From Ferruginibacter sp. (GTDB lineage Bacteria > Bacteroidota > Bacteroidia > Chitinophagales > Chitinophagaceae), in NCBI GenBank assembly GCA_017983695.1, contig JAGOAX010000006.1, positions 62,001 to 126,000 on the forward strand: a DNA stretch of 64,000 nt, read 5' to 3'. A model generated the notes under the pieces. The model did no database searches. It saw only the letters and a program-made list of their open reading frames with translations, and was not told the origin of the DNA. A program made the position numbers and the translations under genes. This document shows, one piece after another, positions 54,865 through 64,000 of the stretch. Every line of letters begins with the position of its first letter. Within the stretch, counting starts at the first letter, position 1.

Positions 54865-55323
54865 ATGCTTAGTTCAATTTCATGGAACCAGTACATAACA
54901 GCATTAATCACTTTGCTGCTATTTTATTATTGCTTTGTTGGGTTTAAATATTTCCGCTGGGAAATACTTTCTTTGATTGGTATAAAAAGAATAGATGAAA
55001 AAAACACAGCGATTCCGGTTGCTGATATAAAGAAACACTTTGTTGCCAGTAATCATGCTGACTTTTTACCAAAAGAAATTCCTGATGAGGCAACGGTTAT
55101 TCTTCAGCCGTTTTGGGATGAAGCAAATGCTTACCTGTGTGAAATGAAGCCGGAAGCCCCAAATGAAGAAATACTCTTTGCCATTAAAATGATAGTGGGG
55201 AAATATCCCGGTTTACATTCTGCAGAACATAAACAAGAATTGGAAACTGCCATATCCGGCTTGCTTGCACAATATTATCCAGAACGATTTACAGTGGCAG
55301 ATATTCAATATATGTGGGTTTGA
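54865..55323 (+). CDS. Hypothetical membrane-anchored protein of the mobile-element region
   Basis: A 152-residue protein with one TM helix near the N-terminus (about residues 10-30, ALITLLLFYYCFVGFKYF) and an acidic soluble tail (about 45-152). I recall similar small proteins upstream of the TraE gene in Bacteroidota conjugative elements, but cannot name a family. It lies 101 bp before the TraE gene, with a 13-bp inverted repeat in the gap. Confidence 0.7.
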   Translation: MLSSISWNQYITALITLLLFYYCFVGFKYFRWEILSLIGIKRIDEKNTAIPVADIKKHFVASNHADFLPKEIPDEATVILQPFWDEANAYLCEMKPEAPNEEILFAIKMIVGKYPGLHSAEHKQELETAISGLLAQYYPERFTVADIQYMWV

Positions 55324-55329
55324 AAAAGT

Positions 55330-55390
55330 AATGCTTCATTAACTATGTGCAGGAAAATCAAGTGCAGATGGGTTAGCTTAATGAAGCATT
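55330..55390 (+). terminator. 13-bp inverted repeat between the hypothetical and TraE genes
   Basis: Perfect arms AATGCTTCATTAA (55330-55342) and TTAATGAAGCATT (55378-55390) separated by 35 bases, starting six bases after the upstream stop, with the T-rich CTTTTATTCTT after the right arm. It may form a long-loop hairpin (attenuator or terminator) or be a binding site. The loop is unusually long for a simple terminator. Confidence 0.5.
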
Positions 55391-55424
55391 CTTTTATTCT
55401 TCAATTTTCTAAACAAATGTGATT

Positions 55425-55745
55425 ATGAAAAAAGTGAGTGACAAAAAAAAGCGGATGTATGCAGCAGCAAGCATTTTTCTACTGCTGATTTCAGTTGCAG
55501 CATTGGCACAAGACGGCAACGCCGGTATCAACGAAGCCAACACAAAAGTGAGAAGCTACTTTGCTGCCGGTACTAACCTGATGTATGCAGTAGGCGCCAT
55601 AGTTGGATTGATTGGGGCTGTAAAAGTTTATCAAAAATGGAACAGTGGTGACCATGATACGGGTAAAGTAGCAGCGGCCTGGTTTGGGAGTTGTGTATTC
55701 CTGGTAATAGTAGCCACTGTTATCCGTTCATTCTTTGGCGTTTAA
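55425..55745 (+). CDS. traE: TraE-type conjugation protein (DUF4134)
   Basis: A small membrane protein, 106 residues from the ATG at 55425; a GTG two codons upstream is less likely. It has a signal-like first hydrophobic stretch cleaved near ALAQ, then two TM segments (AGTNLMYAVGAIVGLIGAVKVY and AWFGSCVFLVIVATVIR), the pattern of DUF4134/TraE of CTnDOT-type elements. The usual next genes (TraF, TraG) are absent, so it looks like an isolated conjugation gene. The next gene starts 10 bp downstream. Confidence 0.85.
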   Translation: MKKVSDKKKRMYAAASIFLLLISVAALAQDGNAGINEANTKVRSYFAAGTNLMYAVGAIVGLIGAVKVYQKWNSGDHDTGKVAAAWFGSCVFLVIVATVIRSFFGV

Positions 55746-55755
55746 AACCAGGTTT

Positions 55756-56238
55756 ATGAAAGAAATTCTTATCGGCAAATTACTGGAGTATATCAGGGAC
55801 AACAACCCTGATATACTTTTTGCATTAGAGGCAGAAGATAAACTACGTTTATGGCTTTACTCAAAAGCCGAGAGTATTGAATCGCTTTGGCAGCAGATGG
55901 AAACTGATAAACAACCTGCTTACATTATTGAGGAAGCCTGTCTCAATGAATTGACAAGGGAATTACGGCCATCCCGTTATAACTACATCATCAATCTTCT
56001 TGAACAGGAGTTTGAGCAGAAATACAAATTATTGCAACAGTCAGGTTTGCTGCAACATGAAGCAGTGAACATGATTAGCTATTGCGATTCGGTTTTCAAC
56101 GACTTAAAGTTTTCAGAAGAGAATGAAGACAACCGATTTATCCGGTATGCGATATCTGGTGCAATCAGTGAATACTTAGACAGTAACCGTGTGAATGAAA
56201 ATGTGAGCAATGAGTTACAACAGTCAGCAGAAACTTAA
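55756..56238 (+). CDS. DUF1896-like hypothetical protein
   Basis: A 160-residue soluble protein from the ATG at 55756 (the longer frame to 55735 overlaps TraE). LLEYIRDNNPDILF, AYIIEEACLNELTRELRPSRYNYIINLLEQEFEQKY and the helical tail resemble DUF1896, a family found beside methylase/helicase genes in Bacteroidota mobile elements. Its function is unknown. The last 29 bp overlap the start of the giant methylase gene, so the two are probably translated together. Confidence 0.65.
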   Translation: MKEILIGKLLEYIRDNNPDILFALEAEDKLRLWLYSKAESIESLWQQMETDKQPAYIIEEACLNELTRELRPSRYNYIINLLEQEFEQKYKLLQQSGLLQHEAVNMISYCDSVFNDLKFSEENEDNRFIRYAISGAISEYLDSNRVNENVSNELQQSAET

Positions 56239-59200
56239 AGACAATATTGAGGCTATTCGTATTGCCTTAAACTGGTCAGCAGAAAAAAAATTAACTGCTG
56301 ACCAGATTTCTGCTTTAAAGAACTATGCCGGTTTTGGTGGATTAAAAGCAGTGCTGTTTCCAAATAGTTCTAAAGAAGAATGGAAAAAGTTAAATGCGTC
56401 GAAGGAAGATTTAAAATTGCATCCGCAGGTAATGGAGCTGCATGAATTATTAAAGCAGCAACTCACAGAAAAAGAATATAAACAAGCAATTGATTCCATC
56501 CGCAACAGTATCCTTACTGCATTTTATACTCCAGGAATAATTCCACAATCACTATTTACAGTTTTAAAAGATAAAGGTATTGAGCCGACTGCTATGTACG
56601 AGCCAAGCAGCGGAGCTGCTGTGTTTGTAACAGAAGCGGCGGCGGCATTCCCCTCACTACAAACTATCAATGCCGTAGAAAAAGATTTTCTAACCGGTAA
56701 AGTGTTGACAGCATTAAGCAGTTCGCTACCCGTTTCTGCTACTGTTCAAATTAAAGGCTTTGAAGAAACCCCGGCTTTAGAAAATGGACAGTTTGATTTA
56801 GTGGTCAGCAATATTCCCTTTGGCAATTTTAAAGTGTATGATGAAAGCATACAGGAAAAAGAGCTGAAGGATAAAATTCATAATTACTTTTTTGCAAAAG
56901 GGCTTGATAAACTGAAAGATGGTGGGTTGATGGCTTATATCACTACCGATGCTTTTCTTAACAGTCCTTCTAACAAGGTTGCAAGAGAGTATCTTTTCAA
57001 TAATGCCGATTTCATCAGCCTCAATGTAATGCCGGATAACCTGATGAAGGAAACAGGCAACACAGAAGCACCAAGCCATTTATTGATTGTTCAAAAAAAT
57101 CAAACCAAACAATCACTTTCAGATGAAGAAAAGCAGTTACTGAATACCGTTGAACAGCAAAACGAATTTGGCAACTACTCACTTAATCAATACATCGTTT
57201 TACATCCTGAAATTATTCTGGGTAATCAAATAAAACCGGGTCAAGACCAGTACGGTAAAGCACATGAAACAATCTGGCAAACCGGGGACATCAATTTAAT
57301 TGCACCTGCATTAAGCAAAACTATCAGCGAAGGACTTGACAAAAGATATAACGCAGAAAATTTCAAACAGGCAATTAAACTGATTGAAACGCCAAAAGGA
57401 AAACAACTTACTTACACGGCTATGCCGGAAAATAAGCCCGACAATAGTTCTGTGCAGTTAGGCTTGTTTGATACAGGTTCTTCCAATACCATTAACCGGG
57501 CTGCGGCTTACATTAACCCGGCTGATGCTACGGTAGTTGATAAAAAGACGGCAAGGATTTTAAACATCATCCGCACTAAAGACAAACCTGAACATGAATT
57601 AATTGTATTGATGACGGCTAAATCAACTGCCTTTAAACAATATGTTTATAAACTTTATTCCAATGCAGAAGAATTACAGTTTTCTGCTAACTGGATGAAT
57701 GCAGCCTTACTGCAACATGAATTAGCTGGCATAACAAGTACGCTGAAAAAATATGACCAACAATTTTACAATGACGGCGAAACCGTGTTTCATATTTCAT
57801 TAGGAGATGATGATAAATTAGAAACACTGGAGAATTTCAATCCACTTCACAAAGAAGGAACACTGATTGTACATAATAGCCGGGTCGGATTTGTTTCCTA
57901 CATGGCATCTGATGATGGCAAGCCTGTGTTTATGCCCAGCCTGCATGATAAGAAAGACCTGGGCTTTTACCAGCAATACACTACGGTGAGGGATATGTAT
58001 TTTGAATTGTTTGAAAAAGAAACAACCCAACAAACGGAGCATAATGATTTGCGAAAAGAACTGAATGAAGCTTATGAGTCTTTAATAAAAGGTTATGGAT
58101 TACTGAACTCGTCAACCAACCGGCAGCGTATTTTAAAAGATGAAGCCTTTGGGTTAACCATACTTTCATCAGTAGAAAGAAAGGAAGGCGAACAATTTGT
58201 GAAGGCCGATATACTCACTCAATCTTTAGTACCGAAGCAGGAAGTATTTACTACCGACAACCCATTAGAAGCACTGGCAAAAAGCCTGAACGATAAAGGG
58301 AAGGTAGATGTTGAATTTATTGCTGCCGCCACTGATAGCACAGAGCCTGAAACAGTTGAAGCTTTGGGTAATCATATCTATCTTAACCCTTCCACCATGC
58401 AATGGGAAACTGCCGACCAGTTGTTGAGCGGTAATGTAGTATTCAAATTAAAAACAGCTACGGAAATAGTTGAAAAAAATCCTGATAATGTTCAACTGCT
58501 CAAGAGCCTTCATGCCTTACAAAAAATACAGCCCGAAAAAATTCCTTTTGAATTGCTTGATTTTAATCTTGGGGAAAGATGGATTCCGCTGGATTATTAT
58601 AATCGTTTTGCTTCACGCCTTTTTGAATCGAACACAGAAGTAAATTATTTTCCTTCTTTAGATACTTTTAAAGTAAAGGCAAGGCTTACCAATGCAAAAA
58701 TTAACCAGGAATATGCGGTAACACCAAAAAGCGGAAAAACAACTTACGGCGATTCTCTATTGGAGTATGCTTTAGAAAATACCACTCCCTTTTATACTTA
58801 TGAAATTGGAACCGGTGATAAAGCAATAAGAGTACCCGATAGCGAAGCCATACAGTTGGCACATCAGAAAATAGAATCTATCCGCAATAGTTTTATTGAT
58901 TGGCTGAAAAAATTACCTGACGGCGATAAGAAAGAATTAGAAACACTGTACAATGATACTTTCAACTGCTATGTGTTGAGAGAATATGATGGCAGCCATT
59001 TGAAGTTTCCGGGGTTGGATAAAAAAAGATTGGGCATTGAAGACTTGTACAGTTCTCAAAAAAACTCAGTATGGCGGATTGTACAAAACCGTGGCGCATT
59101 GATAGACCATGAAGTGGGATTGGGCAAAACATTAACGATGGTGGTAGCTACTAATGAAATGAAGCGGCTGCACATAGTCAATAAACCCATGATACTGGCA

Positions 59201-61705
59201 TTAAAAGCTAATGTCAGGCAGATTGCAGATACCTATCGTAAAGCCTATCCCAATGCCAGAATATTGGCACCTGATGAAAATGATTTTACTCCTGCAAAAC
59301 GGATGCGGCTGTTTAATGAAATAAAAAATAACAATTGGGATTGTATCATTCTTACACATGACCAGTTTGGTAAAATTCCCCAAAGCCCTGAGATACAAAA
59401 ACAGATTATAGAAGCTGAACTGGATAATGTAGAAAGTGATTTGCATACCATAAAAGATATGGGTGGCGAAATTTCCCGGAGAATGCTGAAGGGGCTGGAA
59501 ATTCGTAAAACAAATTTGGGTGTTAAGCTGCAGGAATTACGAAAGAATATTGAAGAGAAGAAAGATGCCGGTATCAACTTTCGGGATTTAGGTGTTGACC
59601 ACTTATTTGTAGATGAAGCCCACAAATTTAAAAACCTTACTTATACCACAAGGCATGACAGGGTTGCCGGGCTTGGCAATAAAGAAGGCAGCCAGAAAGC
59701 ATTGAATATGCTGTTTGCTGTAAGAGAACTGCAAACAAGATTTAACAGCGACCTCTGTGTAACGTTTCTTTCCGGCACGCCTATTTCAAATAGTCTTACC
59801 GAAATGTACCTGCTGTTTAAATACCTGCGACCAAAAGAAATGGAACGGCAGCGAATAGAAAACTTTGATGCCTGGGCGGCAGTGTTTGCAAAAAAAACAA
59901 CTGACTTTGAATTTTCTGTTACCAATGAAATTATTGCCAAAGAACGGTTCAGGCATTTTATAAAAGTACCGGAGCTGGCATTGTTTTACAATGAGATTAC
60001 GGATTATAAAACAGCAAAGCATATTAATCTGGACAAGCCGGAGATTGACGAACAGTTAATCAATATTCCACCTACACCGGAGCAACAGGAATTTACAAAA
60101 CTGCTGATGCAGTTTGCCAAAACAGGTGATGGTGAATTAATCGGCAGGCCAAAACTGACCGATGAAGAAGATAAAGGCCGTATGTTGATTGCAACCAACT
60201 ATGCCAAAAAGATGGCGGCAGATATGCGGCTGATTGATTCCGGCAAATACAGCGACCATCCAAATAATAAAGTAAATGTTTGTGCCAGAAAAGTAGCTGA
60301 GATTTATGAGCAAAGCAAACAACACAAAGGCACTCAAATTTTGTTTTGTGATATTGGTACACCCAAACCCAATGAATTTAATATTTACGATACCATCAGG
60401 GATAAACTCATCAATGATTTTAAAGTAGCCTCTCAGCATATCACTTTTATTCACGACTGGACAGACAAGCAAAAGCCGGAACTATTCCGCAAAATGAATA
60501 ATGGTGACATCAGAATTTTATTGGGCAGCACAGAAAAAGCTGGAACCGGTTTAAATGTTCAGGCAAAAGTAGTGGCTATGCACCATCTTGATATTCCATG
60601 GAAACCTTCTGAACTGGAACAAAGAGATGGCCGTGGAGCAAGGCAGGGAAATATTATTGCAAAGCAATTCTACAATAACAAAGTGAAGAATTTTATTTAT
60701 GCCGTTGAACAATCATTGGATAATTATAAGTTCAATCTTTTAAAGAATAAGCAAACCTTCATCAGCCAGATGAAAAATTGTGAACTGAATGTAAGAACCA
60801 TTGATGAAGGAAGTATAGATGAAAAAAGCGGCATGAACTTTTCCGAATATATCGCTATTTTATCCGGCGATACTACACTACTGGAAAAATCAAAAATGGA
60901 AAAGAAGATTGCCGTATTAGAAAGTCTCCGCAATGCTCATCATAAAGAAATATTCCGGTCGAGGTTTAAATTAGAAAACCTGCAGGAAGAGAAAGGTAAA
61001 ACAGTACAAACATTGGAGAAGCTGAGTATTGATGAAAAACAATACAAAAGCCAGTTACAGTATGATAAAGAAGGGATAAAAATTAACCCTGTTCACCTTG
61101 AAGGTTTGAGCAGCACAGATGCCGAAGCAACAGGCAATCATTTAATCCGTCTTTACGCAGCATGGAAACCTGATATTGGCGAAGACGACAATAAAAGAAT
61201 TGGTGAATTGTATGGTTTTGATTTATACATCCGCCGACAAAAAGAAACTTACGAAGACAAAGGCTTATTTGAATATAAATACAGTAATGTGTTTTATGCA
61301 GAAAGTAAACAAACCGGCATCAAATATTCCTGGAACCAGGGGCATATTAATATTGATAACCCAAAGTTGGCCGCCCGTTACTTTTTAAATGCTATTGACC
61401 GGGTAGAAAGCCTGAAAGAAAAATATCAAAAAACTTTGCAGGAACTGGAACAAAATATTCCGATGCTTGAAAAGATAGTGGCAAAGCCTTTTGATAAGGA
61501 AGATGAATTGGGGCAGTTGAAGAAGGATGTTTCGAAATTGGAAAGGGAGATTACATTGAAAATACAGGAGAAGCAGATGAAGCAGGTGGATGTTAATGTA
61601 GAAAATATGGTTGATACTAAAGAAGCTTCGGTTGTAAAAATTGAGAAATCGTTATTACCAAAGAAGCAAGTGAATGAAGGGAAGGTGAAGGGGATGAGAA
61701 TATAA
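56210..61705 (+). CDS. N12-class adenine-specific DNA methylase/SNF2-type helicase
   Basis: A giant 1831-residue protein. Near the N-terminus a methyltransferase region has TAFYTPGIIP, a SAM-binding YEPSSGAAVF (about 130-139) and the catalytic NIPFG (201-205). A helicase part follows with Walker A HEVGLGKT (near residue 967), DEAH (near 1135) and the late helicase motif STEKAGTGLN ... QRDGRGARQGN (near 1470). A coiled-coil C-terminus ends in Lys/Glu-rich sequence. Proteins of this type are common on Bacteroidota mobile elements and plasmids and may protect incoming DNA from restriction. It appears full-length. Confidence 0.92.
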   Translation: MSYNSQQKLKDNIEAIRIALNWSAEKKLTADQISALKNYAGFGGLKAVLFPNSSKEEWKKLNASKEDLKLHPQVMELHELLKQQLTEKEYKQAIDSIRNSILTAFYTPGIIPQSLFTVLKDKGIEPTAMYEPSSGAAVFVTEAAAAFPSLQTINAVEKDFLTGKVLTALSSSLPVSATVQIKGFEETPALENGQFDLVVSNIPFGNFKVYDESIQEKELKDKIHNYFFAKGLDKLKDGGLMAYITTDAFLNSPSNKVAREYLFNNADFISLNVMPDNLMKETGNTEAPSHLLIVQKNQTKQSLSDEEKQLLNTVEQQNEFGNYSLNQYIVLHPEIILGNQIKPGQDQYGKAHETIWQTGDINLIAPALSKTISEGLDKRYNAENFKQAIKLIETPKGKQLTYTAMPENKPDNSSVQLGLFDTGSSNTINRAAAYINPADATVVDKKTARILNIIRTKDKPEHELIVLMTAKSTAFKQYVYKLYSNAEELQFSANWMNAALLQHELAGITSTLKKYDQQFYNDGETVFHISLGDDDKLETLENFNPLHKEGTLIVHNSRVGFVSYMASDDGKPVFMPSLHDKKDLGFYQQYTTVRDMYFELFEKETTQQTEHNDLRKELNEAYESLIKGYGLLNSSTNRQRILKDEAFGLTILSSVERKEGEQFVKADILTQSLVPKQEVFTTDNPLEALAKSLNDKGKVDVEFIAAATDSTEPETVEALGNHIYLNPSTMQWETADQLLSGNVVFKLKTATEIVEKNPDNVQLLKSLHALQKIQPEKIPFELLDFNLGERWIPLDYYNRFASRLFESNTEVNYFPSLDTFKVKARLTNAKINQEYAVTPKSGKTTYGDSLLEYALENTTPFYTYEIGTGDKAIRVPDSEAIQLAHQKIESIRNSFIDWLKKLPDGDKKELETLYNDTFNCYVLREYDGSHLKFPGLDKKRLGIEDLYSSQKNSVWRIVQNRGALIDHEVGLGKTLTMVVATNEMKRLHIVNKPMILALKANVRQIADTYRKAYPNARILAPDENDFTPAKRMRLFNEIKNNNWDCIILTHDQFGKIPQSPEIQKQIIEAELDNVESDLHTIKDMGGEISRRMLKGLEIRKTNLGVKLQELRKNIEEKKDAGINFRDLGVDHLFVDEAHKFKNLTYTTRHDRVAGLGNKEGSQKALNMLFAVRELQTRFNSDLCVTFLSGTPISNSLTEMYLLFKYLRPKEMERQRIENFDAWAAVFAKKTTDFEFSVTNEIIAKERFRHFIKVPELALFYNEITDYKTAKHINLDKPEIDEQLINIPPTPEQQEFTKLLMQFAKTGDGELIGRPKLTDEEDKGRMLIATNYAKKMAADMRLIDSGKYSDHPNNKVNVCARKVAEIYEQSKQHKGTQILFCDIGTPKPNEFNIYDTIRDKLINDFKVASQHITFIHDWTDKQKPELFRKMNNGDIRILLGSTEKAGTGLNVQAKVVAMHHLDIPWKPSELEQRDGRGARQGNIIAKQFYNNKVKNFIYAVEQSLDNYKFNLLKNKQTFISQMKNCELNVRTIDEGSIDEKSGMNFSEYIAILSGDTTLLEKSKMEKKIAVLESLRNAHHKEIFRSRFKLENLQEEKGKTVQTLEKLSIDEKQYKSQLQYDKEGIKINPVHLEGLSSTDAEATGNHLIRLYAAWKPDIGEDDNKRIGELYGFDLYIRRQKETYEDKGLFEYKYSNVFYAESKQTGIKYSWNQGHINIDNPKLAARYFLNAIDRVESLKEKYQKTLQELEQNIPMLEKIVAKPFDKEDELGQLKKDVSKLEREITLKIQEKQMKQVDVNVENMVDTKEASVVKIEKSLLPKKQVNEGKVKGMRI

Positions 61706-61852
61706 AAGATGGGAATCTTAGAACAACTTGTGAGTAATAATCAGTAAATATATTCTTAGCAAGATAATTCAGGGCTATACACACCTTCGCAAGGTTGGTT
61801 ATTGTGAGTCGGCTTTGTGTCGCTTGTAACTGTGCCTGCCTTGCGGTATTAG

Positions 61853-61872
61853 CTTTTGTTTGAAACAAAAAG
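61853..61872. terminator. Possible bidirectional hairpin between converging genes
   Basis: CTTTTGTTT-G-AAACAAAAAG, between the methylase stop (61705) and the stop of the leftward surface-protein gene (61904). It could terminate both genes. The stem is A/T-rich and short, so support is weak. Confidence 0.3.
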
Positions 61873-61903
61873 TAAATAATACAATATGGGAATCTCTTAT
61901 TTC

Positions 61904-64000
61904 TTAACGTATTAATGTTGTTGTCCCTTTCATTTCTTTTTTTGCTTCGCCGTCAAATTGATAAGAAAGCATCCATACAAACGTCCCGGTTGGCTGTTCA
62001 ACGCCATTAATTTTTCCATCCCACCCTTTTGTACAATCTGTTGTTTCAAATACCTTTTGACCATAACGGTTAAAAAGTGTAAAATGACAAGTAAGCAATT
62101 TACCCATATACTTAGGATTCAAATCATCATTTAAACCGTCATTGTTAGGAGTAAATCCGGTTGGCACATATATACCAGGAGACAATACTTTCATTTTAAA
62201 GTCTTTGCTTATATCAAGAAAATCATGTGTGGCAGTTAGTGTAAATGTTGCATTGCCCGTAAAACCAACTGGGGCAGTAATATAAACAGTAGCTCCAACT
62301 ATTCTCACTTTAACATCTGTTGATGAGAGTGTAATATCATTTTTAATACTATCTGGGTCTGATACAAAATAACTTAACGGAAATTGAAGCGTTTCTCCTG
62401 AATGAATATCAATTATGACCGGTGTTTTCATAATTGGAGCCTGCTTTTTCATTAACACAATTTCACGGGTTTGATTATCATCAATATATAATTTCTCAAA
62501 CGCCAGTTTTTGTACTTCGGGGTCATATTCGCTAACACCAGTTTGATTAGCCTGGTATTTAACCCAGCTATTACCGTTTTTATAAAGTAAGTAAACACTG
62601 TCTTTATCCGGAGTAATTATCTGGTCGAAGACAACGGCGGTTTTGAAAGAAGCAGGAGCTGCTGAACCAAGTTTTCTGAACACAAATTTACGGGTTTGAG
62701 GCTTTAATGACATGCCAGTATAACTATCATCATACTGCATTACCGAAACTTGTTTATTAATTATAGGGGACAAATTTTTAACTGAAATTGCTTTCCAGTA
62801 TTGAGGATTAAGTTTGTTATTGAAATTGAAAATTGCACTGTCAGTATTTGAAGAGTAAGAAGATGGTTGCATGGAAAGGTTGAGTATTGTTGTGGAATCA
62901 ACTCTAAATAAAGTATCCTTGTATCCAAACCGGCTAAATTTTAGTTCATTATTTGCCTTCAACAATTTAATAGTTTTGGAGATAGTATTTATGTTACAAT
63001 AAAACTGGTTATCAACAAATAATTTAGCATTCAAATATGGCTGGGTTGTTTGTATGATACAATTCATGGCGAACTCATTCATCAATGTATCGGGGAGGTA
63101 ATAAATGTTTTTTACCTGATAAACAGTGTCAGCACCAACAAATTTAACAACAATCCTATTATAGCCCGAGTCTAAAGGAATAGAGGCAATGTAATTTGAC
63201 AATAGTAATGGTATAAAAATACTGTCACTGCTATGTTGATTGATAAAGTATTGGTTAACGTTTTGTCCTGTTACTTTAATTTGGATTGTTGGCTGACTGG
63301 TAATCGGATTTTGATTTGGTAATAATAGGGAAGAATATTTTATTAAGTTATTTGACGGGGATAAAGAAAAAGTGGGCAATTCTAAGTGTCCTAATGATAG
63401 TATGTCATTATTAAGTACTACTGATATCTTTTCATGACCGCTTGACTCAACTGTAATTGTATCGTTTGCTTGGGAAAATGGGAAATGGGATATATTGAAA
63501 TTTCCATTTTCATCAGTTGTTGTAAGATACTGCTTTTGCCCCCCTCTTGGTATGAAATAAACATTTGCACCAGACAAGATAGAACCGGCGGCGTGACCGT
63601 ATAGTTGATAAATAGAATTGTAACAATTTAAGAATCCCGGGTTTGAATATGTGTCATTTAAGAAATTGACGACTTTATTAAGATTATTTCCTATTGTGGT
63701 ATTATAACAATTCAATGGGACATACTGACCATTCCCATTATGATTTAAAAAACTACTTTTATGTATTAGCAAATGTAATCTGCCTGATGGATAAGAGTTA
63801 CAGGGTAAAGAAGCATTGGGACAATCTTCACGAACATCATTTTGATAAAGTTGTATAATCTTATTCGTAAATAATCTTGGTTTATGACTTTCAATAACTT
63901 TCACAACCTGGTCTGTTAAATCTTGAAATGTTTTATATCCAGTCATATTTAGGAAGTAAACATGATTTGGCATAGCAGTTGAGTTGATGCCAATAAGTGA
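61904..64000 (-). CDS. Partial secreted/surface protein with gliding-motility-type C-terminal domain
   Basis: The 3' part of a long gene; the frame stays open to the window edge, so the ATG at 63973 is probably internal. Residues near the start (IESHKPRLFT, and before it LIGINSTA) do not identify a domain. A carboxypeptidase-regulatory-like segment follows (GSILSGANVYFIPRGG), then several beta-sandwich regions. The end has the CHU_C/gliding-motility-type domain: YVPTGFTPNNDGLNDDL, FTLFNRYGQKVFET and GWDGKINGVEQPTGTFVW. Such domains are type IX secretion signals, so it is likely exported to the cell surface. It lies outside the mobile-element-like region. Confidence 0.85.
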   Translation of the reverse strand, partial: SLIGINSTAMPNHVYFLNMTGYKTFQDLTDQVVKVIESHKPRLFTNKIIQLYQNDVREDCPNASLPCNSYPSGRLHLLIHKSSFLNHNGNGQYVPLNCYNTTIGNNLNKVVNFLNDTYSNPGFLNCYNSIYQLYGHAAGSILSGANVYFIPRGGQKQYLTTTDENGNFNISHFPFSQANDTITVESSGHEKISVVLNNDILSLGHLELPTFSLSPSNNLIKYSSLLLPNQNPITSQPTIQIKVTGQNVNQYFINQHSSDSIFIPLLLSNYIASIPLDSGYNRIVVKFVGADTVYQVKNIYYLPDTLMNEFAMNCIIQTTQPYLNAKLFVDNQFYCNINTISKTIKLLKANNELKFSRFGYKDTLFRVDSTTILNLSMQPSSYSSNTDSAIFNFNNKLNPQYWKAISVKNLSPIINKQVSVMQYDDSYTGMSLKPQTRKFVFRKLGSAAPASFKTAVVFDQIITPDKDSVYLLYKNGNSWVKYQANQTGVSEYDPEVQKLAFEKLYIDDNQTREIVLMKKQAPIMKTPVIIDIHSGETLQFPLSYFVSDPDSIKNDITLSSTDVKVRIVGATVYITAPVGFTGNATFTLTATHDFLDISKDFKMKVLSPGIYVPTGFTPNNDGLNDDLNPKYMGKLLTCHFTLFNRYGQKVFETTDCTKGWDGKINGVEQPTGTFVWMLSYQFDGEAKKEMKGTTTLIR

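Noticed and set aside
61617..61868. An 83-residue minus-strand open frame over the end of the methylase gene
   Set aside because: About one third lies antisense to the methylase coding sequence, and the sequence has no recognisable domain.
1..64000. CRISPR arrays, rRNA and tRNA genes
   Set aside because: No regularly spaced short repeats were seen, and I recognised no rRNA or tRNA-like sequence on either strand by eye; a covariance-model scan would be decisive.

Overview
The window comes from a Bacteroidota chromosome, probably family Chitinophagaceae or a close relative. The reasons are two SusC/SusD pairs, SusD-type lipoproteins, TlpA/DUF4369-type thioredoxins, a GLPGLI protein, Bacteroidota-style promoters (TTTG-N21-TAnnTTTA), CTnDOT-like mobile-element genes and a gliding-motility-type C-terminal domain. 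No rRNA, tRNA, CRISPR array, integrase, relaxase or transposase was recognised. Family assignments rest on motifs read by eye; no database search was possible.

Region 1 (1-29661, all minus strand) is a polysaccharide-utilisation locus for sialylated mucin-type glycans, read right to left: SusC2-SusD2-SusC1-SusD1, N-acetylneuraminate lyase, kelch mutarotase, MFS transporter, two GH33 sialidases, TlpA thioredoxin, AGE epimerase, M60-like mucinase, GH109-like enzyme, APH-type sugar kinase, NagA, EamA transporter, sialate O-acetylesterase, GH29 fucosidase and a NagB-PIG-L fusion. Together these cover extracellular trimming, import, Neu5Ac to ManNAc to GlcNAc, phosphorylation, deacetylation and deamination to fructose-6-phosphate. 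A CCGGG...CCCGG hairpin recurs three times after the SusD genes.

Region 2 (about 29686-48426) is an 18-kb cassette inserted between SusC2 and its divergent FadR-type regulator gene. A ~240-bp segment (promoter, palindromic TTATGT-N3-ACATAA operator and the first 30 codons of the regulator) occurs at both ends: truncated on the left, complete on the right. The cassette holds a C39-peptidase ABC exporter and HlyD adaptor, four small Cys-rich peptides with 15-residue double-glycine leaders, a VKOR-thioredoxin oxidase, two TlpA proteins, a GLPGLI/TonB-receptor pair, a large MG2-like secreted protein, two paralogous CMP-sialate-synthetase-like enzymes and a GT29-sialyltransferase-like protein. Each peptide gene has a near-identical 5' leader with a perfect palindrome and is followed by a strong hairpin. 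I infer a secreted, disulfide-rich and possibly glycosylated peptide system under the same regulator as the sialic-acid locus. This is the best candidate for an undescribed system in the window.

Region 3 (48337-50775) carries the FadR-type regulator, a GNAT acetyltransferase and a 7-TM LuxR-type regulator.

Region 4 (50887-61705) looks like part of an integrative element: an RteC-like protein, an AbiEii/AbiEi-like toxin-antitoxin pair, a HEPN-motif protein, a TraE (DUF4134) protein, a DUF1896-like protein and a giant N12-class methylase/helicase.

Region 5 (61904-64000) is the 3' part of a cell-surface protein with a gliding-motility-type C-terminus, cut by the window edge.
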